The notes below the pieces were generated by a model. That model was not told the DNA's origin and ran no database searches. It was given only the letters and a program-made list of their open reading frames with translations. DNA of 36,939 nt from Acetobacter oeni (GTDB lineage: Bacteria > Pseudomonadota > Alphaproteobacteria > Acetobacterales > Acetobacteraceae). Of the stretch, positions 25,870 through 34,972 are shown piece after piece. The stretch spans positions 1 to 36,939 of the forward strand of contig NZ_WOTA01000029.1 of NCBI RefSeq assembly GCF_011516825.1, given 5' to 3'. Each line of letters starts with the position of its first letter. Position 1 is the first letter of the stretch. Position numbers and translations under genes: made by a program.

Positions 25870-27236
25870 GCTCCCGGTCTCGTTTCATGGAGGGCCTCCG
25901 GCGTCTGTTGCCGCAGACGCTCTTTGGCCAGATGGTGGCAATCCTGTCGATCAGTCTCCTGCTGACCCTCTCTGTTGTCGTCCTTTTGCTCCGGGCGCTG
26001 CGACCAGCCATTCCCCCGCTTCCAGTCGGTCCATGGCCCGATACCCTTGCGGTCGAGACGGCCATCCGGTCACTCCGCGCCATTCCCCTTTCGGCTCGTC
26101 AGCAAGCAGCGGAGGGAATGTCTACGGCTGGTTTTCATTTCCAGCTGAACAAGGCTTTTCCCTGCATACCGCTGCCCACGGACCATGAAACGGAACTCGT
26201 CCATCGTATTCTGAGGCATGATTTTCCGGGTGATGCCGCGTCCATGGGTGTGGTGAAATGTGAAGCAGACGGCACGATATTCACCAATATTATTCTGCCG
26301 AAAGATAATATTCACATTTCGGTCATTTCAAATTTCAATCTCCATGACGTCATTCACATGACTCTTCCCATCACGGTTCCCTTCCTGTCTCTGCTGGTCA
26401 TGACCGGTGCTCTGTCGCTGTGGAGTGTGTGGCGCGTCAACCGGCCTCTGTCGATCCTTGCCCGCAAGGCGGACACTCTGGGCTATGACACAACATCCCC
26501 TCTTCTCGAAGAGCAGGGGCCACGCGAGGTTCGGCGGGTTATCCGGGCGTTTAACCGGATGCAGAACCGTCTCCGGATGGCGGCGGAAGAGCGGACGCGG
26601 ATGCTCATGTCGATCGGCCATGACCTGCGGACGCCTCTCACACGTCTCTCCATGCGGGTGGAGCTGGGGGGAGAGGATGCTTCTCCGTCCGCCATGCGCA
26701 ACGATCTCACGCTTATGAAGCAGATGCTCAATGGCGCGCTTGCGTTTCTCAACGGTCAGAGAGAGACGGAGCCTTTCGAGGTCGTTGAGCTTGGTTCGCT
26801 TCTGGAAAGTCTCTGCGAAGAGTTTTCAGCGACAGGAAAACAGGTCTCCTATGAAGGGGCACATGAAACAGCCTGTTTCTGCCAGCCTGTTTCCATTTCA
26901 CGCGCTGTGAACAATCTTATAGAAAATGGGCTGAAATACGGAAAAGACGTGCGGGTTGATGCGTGGCCCGAAAACGACCGGGCTATTATCGAAGTGGAGG
27001 ATTCCGGTCCGGGCATTCCCGATCATATGCGTCTTGAGATGCTCCAGCCTTTCGTGCGTATGGACCGGGCCAGAAGTGCGGATGGCAGTCTCGGTCTGGG
27101 TCTTTCCATTGTGCAGGATGTTATGGCCCGGCATCAGGGGAGCATCACCTTTCGGGATGCCGCGCCGACGGGACTGATTGTGCGGCTGACGCTCCCTGGG
27201 TACGCGCCTTATTCCAACGAACGCGGTCTTCCATGA
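25866..27236 (+). CDS. Sensor histidine kinase of the EnvZ type
   Basis: About 456 residues. The ATG at 25866 forms an ATGA overlap with the regulator stop; an ATG nine bases upstream (25857) is also possible. Membrane helices at about residues 23-44 and 170-192 enclose a periplasmic sensor of about 125 residues. A HAMP-like linker follows, then the phospho-acceptor His in SIGHDLRTPLTRL (about 252), N box NNLIENGLKYG, G1 DSGPGIP, and GSLGLGLSIV. It is partner of the regulator before it. It overlaps the next gene by ATGA. Confidence 0.92.
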   Translation: MSSRSRFMEGLRRLLPQTLFGQMVAILSISLLLTLSVVVLLLRALRPAIPPLPVGPWPDTLAVETAIRSLRAIPLSARQQAAEGMSTAGFHFQLNKAFPCIPLPTDHETELVHRILRHDFPGDAASMGVVKCEADGTIFTNIILPKDNIHISVISNFNLHDVIHMTLPITVPFLSLLVMTGALSLWSVWRVNRPLSILARKADTLGYDTTSPLLEEQGPREVRRVIRAFNRMQNRLRMAAEERTRMLMSIGHDLRTPLTRLSMRVELGGEDASPSAMRNDLTLMKQMLNGALAFLNGQRETEPFEVVELGSLLESLCEEFSATGKQVSYEGAHETACFCQPVSISRAVNNLIENGLKYGKDVRVDAWPENDRAIIEVEDSGPGIPDHMRLEMLQPFVRMDRARSADGSLGLGLSIVQDVMARHQGSITFRDAAPTGLIVRLTLPGYAPYSNERGLP

Positions 27237-28495
27237 GGCCGTTATTCCGGCTTCTCGCGTCCTCTTTTCCTGGTTGCAACAAGCAGAAGCAGTGCCTCAT
27301 GTTTTTCTCTGAATTTCCTGTTCGGTTTCCGTTTTCCGTTCGGAGTGGCCGATTCCTGCGTGCTGTTCGTTATTCCTGCGTTGTCGCCGGGGTATTCCTG
27401 TTCGGAACGGTCTTGTCGCCTTTTCCCTGTGCGGTCGGTTCTGCCAGGGCGGCGGCCACGGAGCAAAGTGCCACACCTGTTGGCGTGGCGGGCGTCAGCA
27501 AAGGGAATATGCCCTTTATCCTGAGTGAGCTTGGGACGGTCATTCCCATCGCGACCGTCACGGTTCAGACGCGTCTCGACGGTTATCTGACTCAGGTGCT
27601 TTTTACGGAAGGACAGGAGATGAGGAAAAACGATCTTCTGGCCGTCATAGATCCGCGTCCTTATGAAGCACTCCTCAAGCAGTATGAGGGGCAACTGGCC
27701 GCCGATATCGCCCAGCTCGATGAAGCGCGGATGGATGATGCGCGTTACCAGAAACTTCTCAGGCGCGACGCCGTCGATGCCCAGACAGCGCAGGACCAGC
27801 ACTACAAGGTCCAGCAGCTCATCGGCACTGTTAAATCCGATCAGGGACTGGTCGATACATACCGACTTGATATCGAATACTGTCATATCCGCGCGCCCGT
27901 CAGTGGTCGCGTGGGCATACGCGCCGTGGACAGGGGCAATTACGTGACTGCCGCGCAGAGTGGCGGTCTTGCCATCCTGACGCAGATGAAGCCGATCTCG
28001 GTCATTTTCACGGTTCCGCAGGATCGGCTCGGACTGGTGTGGAAGAGGCTGCGGCAGGTCAGGGAATTGCCTGTGGAAGCCTGGGACAGCGCGGATGGTG
28101 AAAAGCTGGCAACCGGCAAGGTCAGCAGTCTGGACAGTGAGGTAGATACTTCCACAGGCACGGTGCGTCTGAGGGCCATTTTCGACAATCTCGACGAAGA
28201 TCTGTTTCCGAATCAGTTCGTTAACGCGCATCTGCTGGTCGATACGGAGCAGAATGTTCTGCTTACCGCAGCCAGTGCGATCCAGACGGGACCGGACGGC
28301 TCCTTTGTCTATGTCGTGCAGTCGGACAGCACGGTGAAGGCTGTTCCTGTAAAGACCGGCATCACTCAGGGAAACACCGTCGTCGTCATGTCCGGTGTCA
28401 AGGATGGAGATCGTGTCGTCATTTCGGGTGTCGATCGCCTCCATGACGGCGCCAGGATCTCCATTCCCGCTGACAATACTTCCGCCGTTCCATGA
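27233..28495 (+). CDS. mdtA: RND efflux periplasmic adaptor (MdtA-like)
   Basis: 420 residues from 27233 (ATGA overlap with the kinase stop); an ATG at 27299 gives a more usual signal-anchor start. A long N-terminal hydrophobic segment (YSCVVAGVFLFGTVLSPF) precedes the lipoyl/hairpin core (VQTRLDGYLTQVLFTEGQEM, DLLAVIDPRPYEA), the alpha-hairpin and the beta-barrel (YCHIRAPVSGRVGIRAVDRG). Adaptors of this family join an RND pump to an outer-membrane channel. Followed by two RND genes, this is the MdtABC arrangement, in which the adaptor serves a heteromeric pump. Confidence 0.9.
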   Translation: MRPLFRLLASSFPGCNKQKQCLMFFSEFPVRFPFSVRSGRFLRAVRYSCVVAGVFLFGTVLSPFPCAVGSARAAATEQSATPVGVAGVSKGNMPFILSELGTVIPIATVTVQTRLDGYLTQVLFTEGQEMRKNDLLAVIDPRPYEALLKQYEGQLAADIAQLDEARMDDARYQKLLRRDAVDAQTAQDQHYKVQQLIGTVKSDQGLVDTYRLDIEYCHIRAPVSGRVGIRAVDRGNYVTAAQSGGLAILTQMKPISVIFTVPQDRLGLVWKRLRQVRELPVEAWDSADGEKLATGKVSSLDSEVDTSTGTVRLRAIFDNLDEDLFPNQFVNAHLLVDTEQNVLLTAASAIQTGPDGSFVYVVQSDSTVKAVPVKTGITQGNTVVVMSGVKDGDRVVISGVDRLHDGARISIPADNTSAVP

Positions 28496-31400
28496 AGTTC
28501 TCGCGCCTGTTCATTCAGCGACCCGTCGCCACCACGCTTCTGATGCTCGCTCTCCTGCTGGCGGGCATGATCGGTTATCGTTTCCTGCCGATTTCGGCGC
28601 TCCCCGAAGTCGATTACCCGACCATAGTGGTGCGCACCTTCTATCCGGGCGCCAGTGCGGACGTGATGATGACGTCCGTGACGGCACCGCTGGAAGACGA
28701 GATGGGTGAGATGGCCGGTCTCGAGCAGATGACTTCCCAATCCTCGGGGGGCGCTTCCGTCATTACGCTGCGTTTCGGCCTGACGACCTCTCTCGATGTC
28801 GCGGAGCAGGAGGTGCAGGAAGCCATCAACGCCGCGAATTCCCTGCTTCCCACGGCGCTTCCCGCTCCGCCGATCTATTCCAAGGTCAATCCCGCGGACA
28901 CCCCTGTTCTGATCCTTGGCATAACCTCCGATACAATGCCGCTGACGGAGGTGGAGGATTATGTCGCCACCCGTTTGCAGCAGAAGATCAGTGAAATTTC
29001 CGGCGTGGGGGAGGTTTCCCTCTCGGGTGGAAACAAGAAAGCCTATCGCGTCCGCGTCAATGTTCAGAAAGCGAGCACTTACGGGCTCGATCTCGACACG
29101 TTGCGCACGACGATCGGCAACGTGAATGTGAATACACCCAGTGGCACGTTCAATGGCAGCGAACGGGCGCGCACCATCCGCGTCAACAGCCAGATCACCA
29201 GCACGGACCAGCTCATGAAGCAGGTCATTGGCTGGTCGAGCGCCAATAACGGCCCTGTCCGGTTGCAGGACATCGCCACCGTTGTGGAAGGGCCCGAAGA
29301 CACCCAGTTGGCCGGATGGGCAAATGACAAACCTGCCATCATCGTCAACATCCGCCGCCAGCCCTCGGCCAACATTCTCAGCACGGTTGACGCCATCAAG
29401 ACGGCGCTTCCCCGGCTTGAACGGGACATGCCGGCTGGCATCCACATCATCTCCCTGACCGATCGGACAATCACGATCCGGGCTTCGGTGGCCGATGTCG
29501 AGTTCGAACTGGCTCTGGCTCTGGTGCTTGTCGTTGCTGTTATCTTCGTCTTTCTCCATGACCCGGCGGCGACGCTTGTTCCTGCCCTGTCGGTGCCGCT
29601 CTCCATCATCGGCACGCTGGCGGTGATGGAGCTCATGGGGTTTTCGCTCGACAATCTCTCCCTGATGTCGCTGACGATCGCGACGGGCTTTGTCGTTGAT
29701 GATGCCATCGTGATGATTGAAAACATCGCGCGTTATGTGGAAATGGGGCGTGATCGCATGACGGCCGCTCTGGAAGGAGCGGGGGAGATCGGTTTCACCA
29801 TCATCTCCCTGACGATTTCCCTCATTGCTGTCCTGATCCCGCTGCTTTTCATGAGCGATGTGATCGGTCGCCTGTTCTACGAATTCGCGGTGACGCTGTC
29901 GGTGACGATCATGATCTCCGCCATAGTGTCTCTCACGCTGGTGCCCATGCTGTGTGCGCGCGTGCTGCGCGATGCGGCGCATCAGTCCGCCAAGCCGCGT
30001 TGGGCTTTGAAGGCCGATCAGATGATCCTGTCACTGATCGCTTTTTATGATCGCAGTCTGATCCGTGTGTTGCAACATCAGACACTTACTCTTGTTGTCT
30101 TTCTCGTTACGGTTGCGCTGACCGGGCTTTTGATCGTGGTTATTCCAAAAGGGCTGTTCCCGGAGCAGGATACGGGTGTTCTTCAGGGTGTCTCGGTCAT
30201 GGATGCCTCCATTTCCTTCAATGCGATGGAGGGGCTTCAGAAGAAGCTGGCTGCAGCGATTCTCAAAGACCCGGATGTGGCCAGCCTCTCTTCCTATATT
30301 GGTGTGGATGGAGATAACACCACGCTGAATCGCGGGCGGTTCCAGATCAATCTGCTTGGTGAAGACAAGCGGAGTCTGTCCGCCACCCGGGTCGCGCAGC
30401 GTATCCTTCAGGAAACCCGGGCTATTCCCGGCACACGACTGTATCTTCAGCCGGTGCAGGATCTGACACTCAACACCAGTGTGTCGGCCACGCAATACCA
30501 GTTTCTGATCGAGGATTCCGACGCCGACCGACTGGCCACATGGTCGTCGCGTCTCGTGGCGGCGATGCAGAGATCGCCCGTGCTTGTGGATGTCGCCTCG
30601 GATCTTCAGGCGCAGGGGGCGGCGGAAGACGTTATTTTAGACAGGGCGACCGGGGCGCGCTTCGCCATCACGCCGCAAACGCTGGATAATGTTCTTTATG
30701 ATTCCTTCGGTCAGCGTCAGATTTCGACGATCTATACGCAATCCAACCAGTATCGGGTGATTCTGGAGGCTATTCCCCAGCTCCAGCAATCGCCAGACTC
30801 ACTGAGCAAACTCTACATGGCGGGCAGTGCGACCACGGGGAGCAGCACGTCCGGACCGACGGTCGCGCCGACATCCGGTCTGGTGCCGCTGTCATCCGTC
30901 ACGAAGATTACGCCTTCTTCCGCGCCTTTGCTGATCACGCATGTTGCCCAGTTTCCGGCCGCGACCATCTCGTTCAACGTCGCCCCGGGATATTCGCTGG
31001 GGGCGGCGGTTTCGGCGATCAACACGGCGCGCAAGGCGCTCGATATGCCGGCCACCGTGCAGACTTCCTTTACGGGCACAGCAGCAGTTTTCGAAAGCAG
31101 CATGGGGAACGAAGCGTGGCTGGTCCTCGCCGCGCTCGTGGCCGTCTATATTGTGCTCGGCGTGCTTTATGAGAGTTTCATCCATCCACTCACCATTCTG
31201 TCCACTCTCCCGTCAGCGGCTGTTGGCGCGTTGCTCATCCTCTGGATGACGGGCAGCGGTCTGGACATCATGGGTGTGATCGGAATCGTGCTCCTGATCG
31301 GTATCGTCAAGAAGAATGCGATCATGATGATCGACTTCGCGCTTGAGGCCGAACGCGAGGAGGGGCTTTCTCCGGTCGCATCCATCACCAGGGCCGCTCA

Positions 31401-31644
31401 TCTCCGGTTCCGGCCCATTTTGATGACCACGCTGGCCGCCATGTTTGGTGCGGTTCCCATGGTCATAGGGTCTGGCATGGGGTCGGAACTGAGGCGACCG
31501 CTGGGTTACGCGATCGTGGGGGGGCTCACGGTAAGCCAGCTTCTCACGCTCTTCACCACGCCTGTCATCTATCTTTTCATGGAGCGTTTCCGACTGCGTA
31601 TTGCTTCGTGGCGACACCGTCCTTCCGGTGAAGGGACGGTCTGA
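28492..31644 (+). CDS. mdtB: RND efflux pump subunit (MdtB-like)
   Basis: 1050 residues with 12 membrane helices and two large periplasmic loops. The N-terminus (RLFIQRPVATTLLMLALLLAGM), the TM4 double Asp (GFVVDDAIVMIENIARYVE) that carries protons, and the C-terminal GIVLLIGIVKKNAIMMIDFA and LRFRPILMTTLAAMFGAVP are HAE1/MdtB hallmarks. Between the strands near residue 780 a short Ser/Thr/Gly-rich stretch occurs. It is joined to neighbours by ATGA and TGATG overlaps. The substrate is unknown; E. coli MdtBC exports bile salts and novobiocin. Confidence 0.92.
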   Translation: MKFSRLFIQRPVATTLLMLALLLAGMIGYRFLPISALPEVDYPTIVVRTFYPGASADVMMTSVTAPLEDEMGEMAGLEQMTSQSSGGASVITLRFGLTTSLDVAEQEVQEAINAANSLLPTALPAPPIYSKVNPADTPVLILGITSDTMPLTEVEDYVATRLQQKISEISGVGEVSLSGGNKKAYRVRVNVQKASTYGLDLDTLRTTIGNVNVNTPSGTFNGSERARTIRVNSQITSTDQLMKQVIGWSSANNGPVRLQDIATVVEGPEDTQLAGWANDKPAIIVNIRRQPSANILSTVDAIKTALPRLERDMPAGIHIISLTDRTITIRASVADVEFELALALVLVVAVIFVFLHDPAATLVPALSVPLSIIGTLAVMELMGFSLDNLSLMSLTIATGFVVDDAIVMIENIARYVEMGRDRMTAALEGAGEIGFTIISLTISLIAVLIPLLFMSDVIGRLFYEFAVTLSVTIMISAIVSLTLVPMLCARVLRDAAHQSAKPRWALKADQMILSLIAFYDRSLIRVLQHQTLTLVVFLVTVALTGLLIVVIPKGLFPEQDTGVLQGVSVMDASISFNAMEGLQKKLAAAILKDPDVASLSSYIGVDGDNTTLNRGRFQINLLGEDKRSLSATRVAQRILQETRAIPGTRLYLQPVQDLTLNTSVSATQYQFLIEDSDADRLATWSSRLVAAMQRSPVLVDVASDLQAQGAAEDVILDRATGARFAITPQTLDNVLYDSFGQRQISTIYTQSNQYRVILEAIPQLQQSPDSLSKLYMAGSATTGSSTSGPTVAPTSGLVPLSSVTKITPSSAPLLITHVAQFPAATISFNVAPGYSLGAAVSAINTARKALDMPATVQTSFTGTAAVFESSMGNEAWLVLAALVAVYIVLGVLYESFIHPLTILSTLPSAAVGALLILWMTGSGLDIMGVIGIVLLIGIVKKNAIMMIDFALEAEREEGLSPVASITRAAHLRFRPILMTTLAAMFGAVPMVIGSGMGSELRRPLGYAIVGGLTVSQLLTLFTTPVIYLFMERFRLRIASWRHRPSGEGTV

Positions 31645-34600
31645 TGTCACTTGTCGCCCTGTGCATTCGTCGCCCTGTCGGCACCACGCTTATTGTCCTT
31701 GGTCTTATGATGGCGGGGATGCTGGGTTACCTGTTGTTGCCGATTGCCGATCTGCCCAATGTGGATCTGCCGGTTATTCAGGTTCAGGCGCAGCAGGCCG
31801 GTGGCACGCCTGAAGAAATCGCCAGCACGATCGCCGAGCCTCTGGAGCGGCATCTGGGCACGATTTCCGGGCTGACGGAAATGACGTCCCAGTCTGTCAC
31901 GGGGCAGGTCAACATCTCGCTCCAGTTCGACACATCACGCGATGTCAACAGTGCCGCGCGCGATGTTCAGGCGGCGATTCACGCGGCCCGCGCCGACCTG
32001 CCGGCCACTCTCAGACAGGACCCGACCTATCACGAGGCCAACACCGCCGGGATGCCCATCCTCATTCTGGCCCTGACTTCGAAGACGCGGACACCGGCCA
32101 AGATCTACGATGCCGCGACAAACATTCTGGAACAGCATCTTTCCCAGATTTCCGGGGTTGGGCAGGTCGAACTGGGTGGGGGCGCGCTTCCGGCGGTCCG
32201 GGTGGAGATGAATCCACTCAAGATTTTCAAATACGGTATCGGCTTCGAGGATATCCGGGCGGCGCTTGCCGCAGCTAACGCCAACACGCCCAAGGGTTTT
32301 CTGACCCGCGATAATCAGCGGATCATCCTGCGCACAAACGATCAGGTGCAGAGCGCGAAAGATCTCAAGGGGCTGATCGTGGCCTACCGCAACATGCGAC
32401 CGGTCAGGCTCGAAGACATCGCTACTGTCAGCGATGGAGTCGAAGATGTTGAAAACGGGGGCTTCTACAATGGTGAGCGAGCCGTTCTTGTCATCATCTT
32501 TCCCCGGACGGGGGCCAACATCGTCCAGACGATCGATCAGATCAAGGCTCAGTTTCCTTTTCTGACAGCAGCACTGCCAGCGGATGTCGAACTCCATGTC
32601 GGGATGGATCGCTCCTTCACGATCCGCGCCGCCCTTGCCGACACGAAAAACACGCTTTTCCTTTCCGTCGTGCTTGTCGTTGCCGTTGTTCTGGTCTTTC
32701 TGCGTTCTCCACGAACCACGCTTGTGCCTGCGGTCGTGATTCCGGCGTCTCTGATCACGACGTTCGGCGTTATGGAACTTCTTCATTATTCCCTCGACAA
32801 TCTTTCCCTGATGGCCCTGACGATTTCCACGGGTTTCGTGGTCGATGACGCGATTGTCGTGATCGAGAACATCAGCCGTCACATGGAAAAAGGCGAGACG
32901 CGGGCAGTCGCCGTTCTTGCAGGGGCGCAGGAGGTCGCTTTCACCGTGCTGTCGGTTTCCATTTCCCTGATTGCGGTCTTCTTTCCCATTCTGATGCTGG
33001 GGGGGCTGATCGGGAATGTCCTGCACGAATTCGCCGTCACCATTTCAGTGACGGTTCTTGTCTCGATGGGATTGTCTCTGACCCTGACGCCCATGATGTG
33101 TTCGCGGGTGCTTCGGATATCGGATGTTCTGCATACCGATTCATCGAAACGGGATTTGTGGACACGGATTTCCGTTTGGCTCGAACATGTCTTCGAGGGA
33201 CTGCAACATGCTTATGAGAAATCCCTGCTTGTGGCGTTGCGGCATCGTCGGCTGGTCATTCTGTCTCTGCCTGTGACCATTGCCATCATGGCGGTTCTGT
33301 TTGTCCGGATGCCGAGGGGACTGCTTCCCACGACGGACAGTGGAACGATGATGGCCCATCTGACGGCGGATCAGGCGATTTCGTTTCAGGCGATGATGCA
33401 GAAGATCACTGTTGTCGAGAAAAGGATACTGGCCAACAAGGATGTGGTCAGCGTGACGGGTTTCGTTGGTGGCCGAACCGCAGCCAATCAGTCGAACATG
33501 TTTATCGAATTGAAAGACAAAACCGAGCGCCATCTCCCGGTTCAGGAAACCATGGTTGATCTGCGTCGCCAGACCTATGATGTCGCTGGCGCCCAGTTCA
33601 TCGCCATGCTTCCCAGCCTGTTGCCGTCCGGCGCTCGCATGAGTAACGGCGCCTATCAGTATTCTCTTCAGAGCAGCGATGCGACCACGCTTTACGACTG
33701 GATGCCACGGCTTCAGGCGGCTCTGGAACGCCATCACGAATTGGCCGACATTTCCACCGACGTCCAGCGTGGTGGTCTGGCAACCACCGTGGATATCAAG
33801 CGCGACCTTGCGGGACGCACCGAACTGACACCTCAACTTGTCACCAACGCACTTTATGACGCCTTCGGGCAGCGTGCCGCTTCGGTTATCTACAATCCAC
33901 TCACCCAGTACCGTGTGGTGATGAATGTGCAGGCGCGTTACTGGGAGGATTCGGATATGCTGCGGCGTACCTGGGTTAGCGCGTCTGGTGGCACGGCGAG
34001 CGGGAGCACGCAGAGCAATACGATACGGATGTCCACTTCGGACACCTCTTCCACTTCTTCCTCCAGCAGCCAGTCGTTCACTAATTCCATCAAGAACAGT
34101 CTTGCCGGCGGGACCGGAGCGTCCAGCGGTTCCGCCGTGTCGTCATCGAGCGAAACCCTTGTTCCCCTCTCGGTCGTTTCGGAAATACAGGATGGGATCA
34201 CGTCCCTGACCGTCAACCATCAGGGACAGGCTCTGGCCGCCACGCTCTCGTTCAATCTTGCGTCGGGCGCATCGATGTCGGACGCCGTTCGTATTATCAA
34301 CGAAGAGATGGTGAAGCTGAAGATGCCTGCCACCATTCATGGAAGTTTCGCGGGCACTGCCGCGCAGTTCCAGAGTTCGACCAGTTCCGAGCCTCTTCTT
34401 ATCGTTGCTGCACTGGCGGCGGTGTATATGGTTCTGGGCATTCTCTATGAGAGCTTCGTTCATCCGCTCACGATCCTTTCGACGCTGCCGTCCGCTGGTG
34501 TGGGCGCGCTTCTTGCCCTGTATCTATTCGGGCAGGAATTCGATGTCATCGCCCTGATCGGGCTTATCCTGCTCATTGGCATCGTCAAGAAGAACGCCAT

Positions 34601-34943
34601 CATGCTCGTGGATTTCGCCATCAATGCGGAGCGGCACGGCAACCTGTCGTCCGAGGAGGCTATTCATACAGCCTGTCTTCTGCGTTTTCGACCGATCCTC
34701 ATGACGACGATTGCCGCTGCGATGGGGGCGCTCCCACTGGTGATGGGAAATGGATATGGCTCGGAATTACGGCGTCCTCTTGGAATCTCCATCGTCGGCG
34801 GGCTGCTCTTCAGCCAGATTCTGACGCTCTACACCACACCGGTCATCTATCTCTATCTCGATGGTTTCGGGCGAAAGATGCGGCGTATGCTTGGGTCATT
34901 TTTCCGCACCCTGTCACAAATTTTCTATCCGGCCCGCTCCTGA
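31644..34943 (+). CDS. mdtC: RND efflux pump subunit (MdtC-like) with Ser-rich insert
   Basis: 1099 residues, same architecture as the preceding pump subunit (CIRRPVGTTLIVLGLMMAGM, GFVVDDAIVVIENISRHME, LILLIGIVKKNAIMLVDFA). It is about 50 residues longer because of a Ser/Thr/Gly-rich low-complexity stretch at about 33978-34157, where the sister protein has only a short linker. Start and preceding stop overlap (TGATG). The two proteins are diverged paralogues that probably form a mixed trimer, as in MdtB2C. Signal and substrate are unknown. Confidence 0.91.
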   Translation: MSLVALCIRRPVGTTLIVLGLMMAGMLGYLLLPIADLPNVDLPVIQVQAQQAGGTPEEIASTIAEPLERHLGTISGLTEMTSQSVTGQVNISLQFDTSRDVNSAARDVQAAIHAARADLPATLRQDPTYHEANTAGMPILILALTSKTRTPAKIYDAATNILEQHLSQISGVGQVELGGGALPAVRVEMNPLKIFKYGIGFEDIRAALAAANANTPKGFLTRDNQRIILRTNDQVQSAKDLKGLIVAYRNMRPVRLEDIATVSDGVEDVENGGFYNGERAVLVIIFPRTGANIVQTIDQIKAQFPFLTAALPADVELHVGMDRSFTIRAALADTKNTLFLSVVLVVAVVLVFLRSPRTTLVPAVVIPASLITTFGVMELLHYSLDNLSLMALTISTGFVVDDAIVVIENISRHMEKGETRAVAVLAGAQEVAFTVLSVSISLIAVFFPILMLGGLIGNVLHEFAVTISVTVLVSMGLSLTLTPMMCSRVLRISDVLHTDSSKRDLWTRISVWLEHVFEGLQHAYEKSLLVALRHRRLVILSLPVTIAIMAVLFVRMPRGLLPTTDSGTMMAHLTADQAISFQAMMQKITVVEKRILANKDVVSVTGFVGGRTAANQSNMFIELKDKTERHLPVQETMVDLRRQTYDVAGAQFIAMLPSLLPSGARMSNGAYQYSLQSSDATTLYDWMPRLQAALERHHELADISTDVQRGGLATTVDIKRDLAGRTELTPQLVTNALYDAFGQRAASVIYNPLTQYRVVMNVQARYWEDSDMLRRTWVSASGGTASGSTQSNTIRMSTSDTSSTSSSSSQSFTNSIKNSLAGGTGASSGSAVSSSSETLVPLSVVSEIQDGITSLTVNHQGQALAATLSFNLASGASMSDAVRIINEEMVKLKMPATIHGSFAGTAAQFQSSTSSEPLLIVAALAAVYMVLGILYESFVHPLTILSTLPSAGVGALLALYLFGQEFDVIALIGLILLIGIVKKNAIMLVDFAINAERHGNLSSEEAIHTACLLRFRPILMTTIAAAMGALPLVMGNGYGSELRRPLGISIVGGLLFSQILTLYTTPVIYLYLDGFGRKMRRMLGSFFRTLSQIFYPARS

Positions 34944-34972
34944 TCGCGATGCCCCTGTTTCAGGATCTTCCC

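Noticed and set aside
28366..29982. 538-codon minus-strand open frame over the RND genes
   Set aside because: His/Arg/Asp-rich shadow of the pump gene; no family features.
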